From the NCBI RefSeq assembly GCF_943734655.1, contig NC_071355.1, positions 91,917,449 through 91,981,448 of the forward strand: a DNA stretch of 64,000 bases, given 5' to 3'. The position numbers and the translations under genes were made by a program. This document shows positions 1 to 11,076 of this stretch, in pieces (within the stretch, counting starts at the first letter, position 1; each line of letters starts with the position of its first letter). The DNA is from Sabethes cyaneus (taxonomy: Eukaryota > Arthropoda > Insecta > Diptera > Culicidae). A model generated the notes under the pieces. That model was given only the letters and a program-made list of their open reading frames with translations. It was not told the origin of the DNA and made no database searches.

Positions 1-330
1 TCGAAAAACAAGAGAGAAACCAGTAAGCCTTTGATGTCTTTCGGCGGAGTGCATGTGAATGACGGAAGGTGGAAAAGGCCAACAAACTATGAAATGCACC
101 AGCTGCTGAGGGAACCACTATAGTTCAAACCATGTGAATCGGTCTGCTATGGTTGGTTGGGCACGTCGAGGGATGTCAGACGACAGTCCGGTGAAAATGA
201 TTCTCTGCAACGAAACGACAGGAATAAGGAAAAGACGTATGCAGCGGACAAGATGGATCCACCAAGAGGAATTCGATTTGTGGATTATACGCAGACTACA
301 AGATTGGCGACGTGTAACCTAATACTGAGT
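1..330 (+). mobile_element. RTE/JAM-type LINE fragment, C-terminal end
   Basis: Degenerate 3' part of a non-LTR retrotransposon. Interrupted frames carry a counterpart of the closing block seen at 7649-7909 (the 'TGHVARM' region followed by 'GTRNRAAQRSRW'-like sequence), here with several frameshifts. It runs off the left edge. It is probably a separate insertion from the next fragment, because the same C-terminal block appears again there. Confidence 0.6.
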
Positions 331-429
331 TGAATGGACATTACTTTTGAGTACAGCGCAGGCCACTAAGATTTTTACCTGTTTAACCCTCTAACGGGTA
401 AGGCCGCTCCTTCCCCCTAATGTAACCTA

Positions 430-1230
430 ACCAGATTTTTTTTTTGAACGAATGTGGGATGGAGGAGGTAATTTACGCCATACTGGAAGCGAAGCCTAGG
501 AGGATTCGGATAAAAATAAATGCATTGAAGACCAAACACATGAAAGGAAGAGGCACAAAGGCTACCAAAGCGTACCTTCCACGGACGGTAACCGTTAACG
601 GCGACGTTCTAGTTTGTAGTAGTTGGGTTAATGTATTTGGTATCGCTGGTGTTCGCGGAGAACAGCACTAGTAAGGAAATCCAGCGATGCATTCAAATGG
701 GAAATCAGGTCTGGTTTGCCCTTCGCAAAACTCTGTGATTAAGAAGCATACGGCACCGTACGAAGCTGACGATTTACAAAACCCTTATTAGTAGTTCTTT
801 ATAGACTTGACGCTGTGGCGCTGCTCACAGGAACATACGCGCCCTTGTCGTGTTCGAGCGGACGGTGCTATGGATGCTATTTGGTGGAGTACCAATTGAA
901 AGCGGAAAGTGGCAGCATACGAATCACGAGCTACAGGCACTGTTTGGAGCTATAAGCATTACTTTCCATTGTATATCTGCCAAGTCAATAGGCTACGGTG
1001 AGCCGCACACGTCGTAAGGATGTCGGACGACAGTGCGATGAAAACGGTACTTTACAACAACCCTAACGGCACCAGGAGCAAAGGACCCCAGCAAGCGAGC
1101 TGGCTTGACCAAGTCGGAAGCGAATTATGACTTCTGAATTTCTGATACGCCAAGGAAATTGGCGACTTGTGGCCCAAAATCGAATTCAATGATGTGACTG
1201 CTTAAAACAGCTCTAGCTAGCCCAGCTCTT
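430..1230 (+). mobile_element. RTE/JAM-type LINE fragment, RT tail and C-terminus
   Basis: Plus-strand translation in shifting frames matches the region after the reverse transcriptase in the 5.1-8.0 kb copy. The order is the same: a block around 480-760 parallel to 7190-7500, then 'AESGSIRITSYRHCLEL', then an 'RMSDDSAMKTVLYNN'-like block near 1015-1075. Stops and frameshifts make it a pseudogene. No target duplication was found. Confidence 0.65.
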
Positions 1231-2698
1231 ATTTGCTATATTGGTCTTGTAGTGTAAAAGAAATTTATTTAGAGGCAAATTAGTACAAAATTACATTAAT
1301 TGTTTCACATGTTTCAACAATAATTAGAGAATTTCTTGGAAAGTTCAAAGAACTTACCGGTAACGTTTTGACTGAGTGTTTGAACATTGAGCGTTTAAGC
1401 ATGATAAAAAAAATCAACCAATGGGGGACACTCTCCGGGACACTTGGTATTCTGGGACAAGCCATCCAAATCCGGGACGTCGAATTTTGGGTGGGTTTTT
1501 GGACCCTTTCGAATTTGACAGACGACTCCGACCAGCATGGCCTTTCTTACCTGCTGTTCAACATTTGCGCCAGAAGACGTTAAAATCCGCACAGTGTTCA
1601 ACTGGTGGTGCGTGATATTCAATAAATCCAGTCAATTTATCTCTATCGATGACGCAGACGCTGTCGGTAGAACATTTAGGCGGCATCATAAAGCTTCTTT
1701 TTCTTTTTTGGTTAACCCTCCTTAAGAATATTTGATGGCTACCCCTCTGTTTTATGTTTATTTGTTCTATGTTCCGTAGAATATGTTGTACATTTTAGAA
1801 GTATTTACGTAGATGGAATTCGACAATGAAACAAATCTATGTGAACTTGCTAAGCTAATTGCTTTGAAATATTATATCACTTGATCTTCGATTTAAAAAA
1901 CTTGTCCCACTGCAACGATAACAAATTAACTATTTATTTTTACATCAAACTCCCAACTTTGTGCACTAAATCATACATTCTGGATTTAATACAAACCGCA
2001 AACGATAGCATCAAAACTATCCTACAGATAGATGAATGATGATCTCATCATTGGGCACCAAGTCGCTATCTATCGTAAACAAATCACTTTCTGGTGTATA
2101 AAGTATCCCTAAGTAGCTACTATATTGTATATTGTCCTGATGATAACAATTGTGCTCATCGCTATTGATGTTGCTCATGTATCCAAGTTCATAACGTCGT
2201 TTTCAAAGTAGCGTTTTTCGAATGATGTATTTCTACGGGTGAGGTGCTTTATTGTGAGACATAGGCCGGGCATTGGATGGTATTTTCGGCATGCTTCTAA
2301 TTATTGGACCTACCCTGTTGCGGTGTTACGTAAACCTGAAGAACCAATTTGTCACCACGAATGGAATGTGCAATCATAGTATAGTGCATAATTGGTAAGA
2401 ATTAGTTATGTAATTCTTTCTTCTAGGATGTCGAGAAATGATGCTAGGCTTAAAAAAGAAGTAAGCCCTGTCCTACATAGGTGTACCCCACATTGAGCTT
2501 AACTCGCTATTCCTAACTCTTTGTTAATAGAAATAGAAATTGTTAATAGTTTGCTTTTGTAAATTCATTTGCATATGGAAATATTTGGTTAGTTTTTTGA
2601 AACGATTTTAAGTGTATTAAGCGTTTTTATTTCAATTAATTTTATTCGTTACTTCCTATGATTTGTTTTCCATGAAAATCGAAAAGGGAATTTTTTGC
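1231..2698. other. intergenic or intronic AT-rich DNA, no gene seen
   Basis: No open frame here has protein-like composition, and I recognise no RNA gene. If the exon at 3443-3327 belongs to a gene running leftwards, this stretch and the LINE fragments to its left are that gene's first intron. Confidence 0.5.
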
Positions 2699-2799
2699 CG
2701 ATAAGGTGATTTATGTATTTTGGACAGGCGTTACGCGTACTCTATTTTGGTTATTTCTATTTGATTTTTCCGTCTGTCCAAAATAGATAAACCACCTTT
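2699..2799. repeat. small hairpin-type inverted repeat (MITE-like)
   Basis: Two arms of about 25 bp face each other across about 45 bp. The left arm reads 'aaggtgatttatgtatttt' and the right arm is its near reverse complement 'aaaatagataaaccacctt', with 'ggacag'/'ctgtcc' continuing inward. This is the usual layout of a miniature inverted-repeat element. No target duplication was resolved. Confidence 0.5.
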
Positions 2800-2986
2800 T
2801 TTTTAAATAGAGCCGAACCATTTTTTTGCTCCCTGATTTTTAAGAACATTTTCAAAAAACCTTTAAAAAAACCACCGTTCCCGGTCTAATAAACCAGCCG
2901 GCACATATTTGAATTTCGATTGGAAACGAATGTTGGAGTTAACAAAATCGTAACAGTAGCTCCATAATTGCTCTTTGCATTGACAG

Positions 2987-3022
2987 TTGGTTGGGAAGTT
3001 GGGAGGTTGGGAGGTTGGGAAG
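2987..3022. repeat. short GGGAGGTT tandem repeat
   Basis: About four imperfect copies of an 8-bp unit (ttgggaag/ttgggagg). Confidence 0.7.
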
Positions 3023-3326
3023 CGAAAAAAAACCTGAAGGTCAGGTTGGAAAATTGAATGTAGCAGTGAAATTTCGCTTTTTATGTTAATTTGATCATAA
3101 TTTCTAAAAAGAATCTACTTGATATGCCAAAAACAGGTCTTCTGTTCTATGCGGCTAACCAAATGGCGTGTGCCGTGCTTTCACAGCGAGAGATGTCTCA
3201 TGCTCTCGGTGTAAATTTAGCACTCACGTTTTGCGAAGGAAATTATTATGAATGAAATATTTTAATTTTTTGCGACTTTAAAATTCTAACAATAGAGCAG
3301 AGATATTCCGATTTCAAAAGTCGTAC

Positions 3327-3443
3327 CTTCAATTCCTGTGGATGTTCAAACTTTACAACTGGTTCACCATTTGTAATTTGGAAAAAATGCTCTTCTTCCA
3401 ATAACTTTGGTACTTGGTGCAAAATACTCCATTCGTTGTTCAT
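3327..3443 (-). CDS. first coding exon, probable PLP-dependent decarboxylase (CSAD/ADC group)
   Basis: An ATG at 3443 opens 39 codons that end exactly at an AAG|GTACGA donor (GT at 3326-3325), phase 0. The peptide has the acidic/aromatic run 'LLEEEHFFQITNGEP' followed by 'VVKFEHPQELK'. Group II PLP decarboxylases of the cysteine sulfinic acid / aspartate 1-decarboxylase family have a short N-terminal lead ending in a similar motif (a VV-x-[WF]-x-x-P-x-EL pattern) before the catalytic core. Insect members make beta-alanine or hypotaurine for cuticle and transmitter metabolism. The PLP lysine and core domain are not in this window; they would lie left of position 1 after a long first intron. 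The identification rests on one short motif remembered from the family, so it is tentative. The exon structure itself is more secure. Confidence 0.4.
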
Positions 3444-5121
3444 CTTTATTTCGTAAAACTTTTCACACTAAATGTCAACTTGAATTTTACATGCACTTGG
3501 CTTCTTTTGTATCAATCGTTGAAGTCACCAAATAACAGCAACTTGATAGTTTAGAGCACGTAGAAAAGTTGGCAAATATTTGCACAGTCACGGTGAATAA
3601 CGGAACTTGCTAGAGAACTGAATACAACCGGCTTTGGCAAAATCGGTACACCGACTGAATGGCAAATGCATGCCGCTTCAAATGAAATAGAAATAGCAAA
3701 TGCAAACAGCAAAAAATCATAATATCACAACACAGCTATGAAATCAGCTGATCCCAGAGAGGCTACGCTCCAAGAACTTGATTCTCGCAAGAGAGAAATT
3801 TCTATCTTTATTTCGCTGAACTCGACGCAATCGCTTCAAAATGTGACTTCATGCCGTTGATGACGGAAGCACCTTTACAATCCAGGTATCAGAAAAATAA
3901 GAGGCTACAATAATTTTCTGGTCTCTGCCATTCTCCATTCTTCAAACTAAAGTTACGTAAAAAAAGAGAGAGGGAGGAAGGAGGCAAATTTCCTTTTTAT
4001 TTATTATCCTTGACCTATCCTTATGTTCTCAACAAGTTGGCTATTTCCCACGGATGATGGTACTAACAGTTATTTGGGCGAGATAATAAGGAAAATTAAA
4101 ATTAAAATTATGCAGAACCAGAAATTTATTTATGTTACTCCTATAACATTTTATGTAACAATCATTCATTAGCCTTCGAGAAGCGTACGAAAATAACATT
4201 TTACCTACAAATATTTTATTATTAGGTATTCCCAAGAATATCTTCTATATTCTCTATCTTCTATCTATATATTCTATCTTCCCCTTAAGGGATCCGTGAA
4301 TTGAATCAGATTGGCTCTCCTTATAATCTACTCAACTAGCGGAACTAGCGGTTATTTCTAGAGCTATAGTGTTTCAAAATTTAAAAGTATGAAGGTCTGT
4401 ACCTAAGGGCACGAACGCAGCGCTAACTTCGAACTACGAATGTAGATGCAATTTGGTAACGCGCTGACATTTTTCAAATGTTCCACAGTTTATTACGCAA
4501 ACTTATAACTTCGATGAGGTCGAGATTTTACTTTCCAAATGCCTGTATCTTGTGTATCGGTTTCTTCTAGTTTGTAGTTCTCTTATGAAATAAACAATCA
4601 AGTCACAATCACACTTCCTATGATGATTGGTAGTGATACCACATTTTGTAGATTTTTGAATGGCTTGTAGCACCAGGTAACTTTAGATAACTGGCTTGAA
4701 ACTACACAATAGTTGACAATCGTTATACGTTTATTGGCTTAAAACTTGTTTAAATGTTAAAAAAAACTATTTGTCATTTAACGCAAAACTTTTGGCTAAA
4801 CAGTAAATAATAATCAATTGATCTGGGTTAGCATTCACAAAACTAATTCACTCTTATCAATTTATTCGAAAATAGTTAAAAACGCCATTTATTATGGAAT
4901 ATCGCTTTGATATATGCTTGTCTTTCAACTAAGATATAAAATGCTAGTTAAAATAACGCAGGTTGGAAGATTTTCAATTAATATTATCGTTCTAAATACT
5001 TTGGAGGTTTTCTTAGCACTCTGCTTTTCTGTTATTTTTATACTTTACAGCAATTTACTCAAAACCTTGTAAAGAATTTCATGGCTAGTCTTTAAATAAA
5101 CAATGAAAATTTGTGCCTCAC
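3444..5121. other. upstream flank of the decarboxylase-like exon; no other gene seen
   Basis: The 5' UTR and promoter of the minus-strand exon should begin here, but I see no convincing TATA or initiator site. The stretch holds a purine run near 3960-3985 and a low-complexity tctat/attct tract at about 4238-4282. No long protein-like frame exists on either strand. Confidence 0.4.
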
Positions 5122-5134
5122 ATGCTAGAATATT

Positions 5135-7955
5135 CGGTAGGTAAATGGTTTGATAATGCGTAAAACAGGCCCCATTGCGGTTCCTAGCCTCTTATCTAGC
5201 AACTCCTACCCCTACCTCCAAGGGCAAAGCCCGATTTTTCCAGAGCGGTGAAGCGACCAATGAGCAGGGAACGGGCTTCGTAGTGTTGGGCAAAATGCAG
5301 GATCGCGTAATGGACTGGAAAGCGATCAACGAGAGGATGTGCGTGTTGAGGATAAAAGGCCGTCTACAACTACACCATCATAAACGTGCATTGGCCACAC
5401 GAAGGTAGACTCGACGAAGAGAAGGAAGTATTCTATACGCAGCTGGAGGAAACGTACGACAGCTGCTCACAACCGGACATCAAGATCGTCATCGGGGATA
5501 TGAACGCCCGAATCGGCAGGGAAGCAATGTATAGACCGGTGATCGGGCCCCATAGCTTGCACACTGACACGAATGATAACGGCCAGCGATGCATCAACTT
5601 TGCGGTTTCCCGAGGCTTGGTGATCAAAATCACCTTCTTTCCCCACAAAGATATCCACAAGGCCACCTGGAGATCACCTGACCAATGAACCTCGAATCAA
5701 ATCGACCATATTCTCATCAAGGGCCGGTTTTTCTCGAACATCACCAACTCAAAACTCAAAACTAGCGACGGTTTATACAGCGCGACAAAGTCGCCCTCCT
5801 CGGTTGAACATTCGGTAACTAGACAACCCGCAAACTGCCGAAAACTACGCGCGCGTACTGGATGGAGCTCTGCCTTCCTCTGTGGAGCTAGATGCTTCGA
5901 CCCTCGAAAACGGATGGAGTAGGATACGCTCGGCCGTCAAAGAAGTCGCAACCGCGGTGCTAGGTGTGGAAACCTCGAGTGCACGAAACGATTGGTTTGA
6001 TGGGGAATGCCAAGAACCGATAGAGAGGAAAAAAAGAGCTTGGGAAAACTATCTGAGCATATCCATGAGAGAGAATTTGGCCAAGTATCGACGAGTGAGT
6101 AATGAGTTGAACATGATCCTGAGGAGGAAAAAGCGCCAGAAGGAGGACAGAGATCGTGAGGAGCTTGAACAACTATTCCGGGAGAATGACACCTGCAAAT
6201 TTTACGAGAAGGTGAACCAAACTTGCAAGGCCCACACACCAAAACCTGACATGTGTAGGGACGAGGGAGGGGATTTAATCACAACCGAGCGCGAGGTGGT
6301 CGACAGGTGGAAGCAGTTCTTCGATGAGCACCTCAACGGCGATATAGCAGCAGGAGATGCAATGGAAGTTAACCTGGGAGTACCTACAAACGACAATAGC
6401 GTGCCGGCTCCCGATCTCGAAGAGATCCGACGAGAAATCGGTCTGCTGAGGAATAATAGAGTTGCCGAAACGGACCGACTCCCGGCAGAACTCTACAAAA
6501 ATGGTCAAGAACCGCTAGCAACGGAACTTCATTGGATAGTTTCTAGGATTTGAGAGGAGGAGAAACTACCGGAGGAGTGGATGGAAGGTATAGTCTATCT
6601 CATCTACAAAAAGGGCGACCGGCTAGATTGCTGTAATTACCGCGGCATCTCGTTGGTGAACGCCGCCTACAAGGTGCTCTCCCAGATTGTGTTGCGTCGT
6701 CTATCCCCAATAGCAAGAGAATTCGTAGGGCAGTATCAGGCGGGATTTATGGGGGCCCGTGCTACTACGGATCAAATTTTTACTCTCCGACAAATCCTTC
6801 AGAAATGTCGAGAGTACAACGTGTCCACGCGTCATATTTTCGTGGATTTCAGGGCAGCATGCGATACCGTTGAACGCGATCAGCTATGGCAGATAATGCA
6901 CGAGTACGGACGTACTCCGGACAAACTGACGCGGCTGATCAACGCTACTCTGGAACGAGTGATGTGCTACGTGCCCGTTTCGGGGACACTCTCAAGTCCT
7001 TTCGAATCGCGTAGAGGGTTGCAGCAAGGGGATGGACTGTCCTGTATGTTATTCAATATCGCTATTGAAAGTGTGACCCGGTGAGCGGGCATCGAAACGA
7101 GAGAAAGGAACGATCTTCAGCAAGAGTAGCCAACTCCTAGCCTTTGCACACGACCTCGACATCATACTAGAAACCGTGGGACGGCGGAGGTAATCTACGC
7201 CAGACTAAAAACAGAGGCTAGGAGGATAGGGTTACAAATTAATGCGTTGAAAACCAAATATATGGTAGGAAGAGTCTCCCGAGAAAGTAACGTTTGCCTC
7301 CCACGGACAGTGACTATTGACGGCGATGAACTGGAAGTGGTAGATGAGTTCGTATATTTGGGATCTCTGGTCACCGCCGACAATAATACGAGTAAGGAGA
7401 TCCAACGACGCATTCAAGCTGGAAATCGAGCCTACTTTTCCCTTCGCAAGACGTTTCGATCAAGGAGCATACGCCGCCGCACAAAGCTGACGATGTACAA
7501 AACGCTAATCAGACCGGTAGTCCTCTACGGACTAGAGACAGTAACTTTACTTACGTAAGACATACGTGCACTTGCCGGTTTTGAACGAAAGGTGTTGCAG
7601 ACTATTTTTGGCGAAGTACAAACGGAAAGCGGAGAGTGACGGAGACGTATGAATCACGAGCTACAGGCACTGCTTGGAGAGATTCCCATCTTACACCTGG
7701 CGAAAGTTGGGAGACTACGGTGGACCGGCCACGTCGCAAGGATGCCGGACGACTACGTAGTGAAATCCATTCTCTTCAAGAACCCCATCGGGACCAGGAA
7801 TAGAGCGGCTCAACGTTCTAGATGGCTCGACCAGGTTGAAGCCGACTTGCGTGTGTCGAGACGCGCAACGAGTAGCCCAGGACCGAGTACAATGGAGAGG
7901 AATTCTTGATACGGCAAGAGCCACCCCGGCTCTCGGCTGAATAAGTAAGTAAAGT
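5135..7955 (+). mobile_element. RTE/JAM-type LINE copy with 13-bp target duplication
   Basis: A non-LTR retrotransposon copy of 2.8 kb. It is flanked by the direct repeat 'atgctagaatatt' at 5122-5134 and 7956-7968, a target-site duplication that fixes both ends. The 3' end carries the short tandem tail 'ataagtaagtaaag', as RTE elements often do instead of poly(A). Order of parts: AP-type endonuclease (5175-5760), linker, reverse transcriptase (about 6430-7170), C-terminal region ending with the 'TGHVARMPDD' block (7649-7909). Multiple stops and frameshifts make it inactive. The sequence just after the start ('cctagcctcttat...') is shared with the copies at 41.7 and 50.4 kb. Confidence 0.85.
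5386..7909 (+). pseudogene. RTE endonuclease/reverse transcriptase pseudogene
   Basis: Broken Pol of the LINE above. The endonuclease shows 'DIKIVIGDMNARIG' (5479-5520) and a later 'QIDHILIKGRFF' block after a frame break near 5690. One open piece (5882-6553) covers the linker and ends in a TGA inside the pre-RT region. The next frame (to 7084) has RT motif A 'FVDFRAACDTV' and motif B 'GLQQGDGLSC'. Motif C, normally FADD, reads 'FAHD' at about 7142-7153, so a catalytic aspartate is lost. Two more frame changes precede the C-terminal 'TGHVARMPDD' segment. Its stops all agree with an old, dead copy. Confidence 0.8.
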
Positions 7956-7968
7956 ATGCTAGAATATT

Positions 7969-8204
7969 GCATCTACCACGTTTATATATAAGACTTCAGC
8001 TTAGAATATATTTTAGTAGTATATCGATATGATCGGTTGGAGAGGAGAGGTAGCTGCGTTCTTTTCTTCAACGGTTTACTTTCAGGACATCAACTTTGTC
8101 TAGATTTAATTTTCAAATGATAAGATCAATCGAAGAGTAGGGATAATTGAAACCATAGTTTTACACTCTTACAAACTAGTTCACTTTCAGTACATCACAT
8201 AACA
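7969..8204. other. short spacer, no feature seen
   Basis: AT-rich spacer between the LINE and the next MITE; nothing recognisable. Confidence 0.4.
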
Positions 8205-8212
8205 CTCGGGAA

Positions 8213-8659
8213 CAGGGCCCGACAACGTCACCTTCAATTGCATACTCAACTCAACAATGAAGCCGTTAAGCTACGGTTTCAATAGAAGCAGCACCGCTTC
8301 AGTTTCAAACTAGCTTGAGTCAGCGTCAGCGAAACGGGTTTCACTTCATCATGACTATCGGTTTCAACTTTTCATTTGTACTTTTCTATCAAATATTCAG
8401 AAGAAGGCCAGAAACTTTGAATGCAAATAAATTGAATTTAAATAACATTTCCTACAATGCAACGCAAATTAAAGATAACCTAGCTAATGTCGACAAATAG
8501 TGCCTGACTTTCTGCCGTCGTCAATTGAAACAGCCACCAACTTCAACTCAAGCTTGCTTGAAACGTTCTGTTCAACAAATGAAGCAAGTCACTTCATGTA
8601 TGAAGCGAAGGTAAAAGAAAATCAGTTTCATTTATTTGTTTCGACGATGCCGGGCCCTG
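8213..8659. mobile_element. hAT-type MITE (447 bp) with 8-bp target duplication
   Basis: The ends are inverted repeats: left 'CAGGGCCCGACAACGTC', right its near reverse complement 'GACGATGCCGGGCCCTG'. The octamer CTCGGGAA flanks both sides (8205-8212 and 8660-8667). An 8-bp duplication with CAGGG...CCCTG termini is diagnostic of the hAT superfamily. There is no transposase, so it is non-autonomous. The interior holds several 'gaaactg'/'cagtttc' type segments, partly self-complementary. Confidence 0.85.
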
Positions 8660-8752
8660 CTCGGGAATGACACTTCCTACACTCTTAAATGAATCTACCT
8701 GTAAAAAGATCGGATTCAGCTAAAACTTGGTTGAAACTACTCAAGATGCCCT

Positions 8753-8908
8753 TAAAGTGTACAAACTCAAATTTTGAGTAAAAAATTCAATCAATTTTGA
8801 CTACTTGCTACCGATAATTGAATTATTCTTGGTGAGAAATGATGTACTTTGAAGTTCCTACTACCAATTTTTTGGTTGAAAAACTACTCAAAATCTGAGT
8901 ACACTTTA
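8753..8908. repeat. inverted-repeat element, about 156 bp
   Basis: Outer arms 'ttaaagtgtac' and 'gtacacttta', continuing as 'attttgagta' / 'tactcaaaat'. The layout fits a MITE. The target duplication is not clear. Confidence 0.5.
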
Positions 8909-9332
8909 CTTAGTTATAAGCGCGCAAATCATAATCACTTTTCGTTACATGTTCATTTCTCGAACTCCTAAAGTGCACCCCAATATAGAAAACAAAAACG
9001 TAGTTCTACGTTGAAAACCTGTGTCAATTTTTTTATTTTTTATGAGAGCTCATGTCCATGATCATAGCTGGACATGAGGTCCAGCTAAGTAGGTTCGATT
9101 AGCGACTTTGCAAATAAACATTCCTTAGTGCTTTAGCAAGAAAAAGGAACAATCCTTGTTTGTAAAGGAGAGACATGAAAAAATTTTTGTTAGAAAACCA
9201 TTTTTTCCTTAATTTTGCGCACTTTGCGATGTATGGAAGACTTGTAGATCACATAATTATCTATCTTAAATTTCTGGGATGGCCTGGGAATATTTTCTAA
9301 AAATCTTCCAGAGATCATTTATTGTAGGTCTT

Positions 9333-9415
9333 ATACTGTCGTTACTCGCATAACAGTCCCACTTCCTATGGAGTTTACTATAGAAATGGGACTGATATAC
9401 GAGTAGCGGCAGTAT
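9333..9415. repeat. near-perfect 29-bp palindrome around a 24-nt loop
   Basis: Left arm begins 'atactgtcgttactcgca'; right arm ends 'gagtagcggcagtat'. The arms differ at only a few positions. A DNA transposon relic is the simplest reading; a structured transcript is possible. Confidence 0.6.
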
Positions 9416-9596
9416 AGTTTTCGAGTTATATTTTTTATAAAAAAAGAGAAAAAATTAAGCCCTTTCCAAAAGCTAGTCTAGAAACACTAAGTGTACAAAG
9501 TTGTTTATTTATATGAATTCTTTACACACACAAAGTTTCGTTGTATTCTGAGAGGGTCATGCCAATCGTCGAGTCGAGTTAGGTTGAAATGCGTCA

Positions 9597-9680
9597 TACG
9601 CGCTCATTTCGTAAACATTGTTGGTTTGGACGAAGAAAAATTTCAATGGACGGATTTAAAAACGGAACGACGAATATGTG
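9597..9680 (+). repeat. dispersed repeat, copy 1
   Basis: The stretch with 'ttcgtaaacattgttg' and 'tggacggattt' recurs at 63535-63610 with about 80% similarity by eye. The short frame of 78 codons starting at 9491 runs through it and is not protein-like. The family is unknown. Confidence 0.45.
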
Positions 9681-10900
9681 GTCAGTGGCGTTATTTTAAT
9701 AAAATACTTATAATTATCACTTTTTAGTGAAATCGAAGTTCCGGATCGGAAGGTAAGTGTGTTTGAGTCAAATCAGTACAATAACTTTTGGATATGTTAA
9801 AATCCATCCAATATATGTTCATATATGTTAAAATCCATCCAAGAAATGATGAAATTGAAATGGTTTTCCTTACCACAACAAAAATTAGTACTGAACCCCT
9901 GCTTCATTTCCGGAAAGTTTGAAGAGAATCGGGTTTAAGACAGAAAAATTACAATTTTATTTGTTGGTCCTTATTTTTCAAATACCACTTATAAACCATG
10001 AAAAATAATTGAATTGTAATAATTGTTCGTCTCCAAGGAAAGCCGTTCTAATTTTAGAATTTATTCAAATTATTTGAAGTCATTGCTGAACTCCAATTTC
10101 CTAATAATTTCACAAGCATAATTGTTTCGGTTTCGGTAGATTTATTCGTTAATAAACCTTAAACAGGGCATTTATAAGTTGAATTTTGCTTGTTGCAAGA
10201 GTAATCGCTTATTATTGGCAAGTATAGCTGGATCGTCTGTATTAGAAGGTATTTTTCAATATTTGATGGATTTTTTCAACCATTTGTGCAGTCGGATTTA
10301 TCGATAAGCACCGAAGCGCGAAGCTAAACGAAGCATGGGTGAGCAGGATTGTAAAAGGTAAACTTAATTTCAGGTAGATTTTGTTCAACAAAAGGGATAA
10401 AAGACTGGTTGGTAACTTGAAAACTGTTTGATATGTTTCAGTACAAAACAAGTCGAAGGGTCTCAGGTTTTCATATTTTTTCGCAACGAATAGTGTAATG
10501 TAATGTAATCTAATAAAAAATGTTAGGCTCGCCAGCTAAGCTGTAATTGAAATAATACAATTCGTTAGGATATTATATGCCTAAAATTGAAAACTAGAAT
10601 ATTTTTTTGGCATTGCAAATTTTCTCTCTAATTTAAACAGTATACTGCAACAAATTTAGGTTTAAGAAAAATTGCATAAAAATGCTGCTAATTTTCTGTC
10701 CTTTTTCAGGAAGCAATAACCTGAAAAATGTTTGTGTGTTTCAACAAAATCATTTGTCCAAACAATTATATATAAATAATAGGTATAAATGAAATATTAT
10801 AAAATATTACATAATAAATAAAAGTAAATGAAATTTTTATGTAAAGCTTCTGTTTTTTGCCCACGCAGTTACCGGTTCTGCACTACGAAAGTACCGGCCC
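9681..10900. other. intergenic AT-rich DNA, no gene seen
   Basis: Contains a 20-bp duplication ('atatgttaaaatccatccaa' at about 9792 and 9822). No coding frame has support. The 5' end and promoter of the gene at 11077 should lie near the right end of this stretch or just after it (10860-11076). Confidence 0.4.
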
Positions 10901-11076
10901 TGTTTGAAATCCCTTGAGCGGTTATCTCACAGCCGGCACCAGCGTTTCGCTACCATCCGAGCGTAAATCAAATTATTCGATAGGAAATGGTTTAATCAAG
11001 TGGAAAACTGAACTGCAGATGCGACAACATGTAGTTAGTCGTTGTACCGAATTGCAATGATTCAGTTTTGTTCAGA

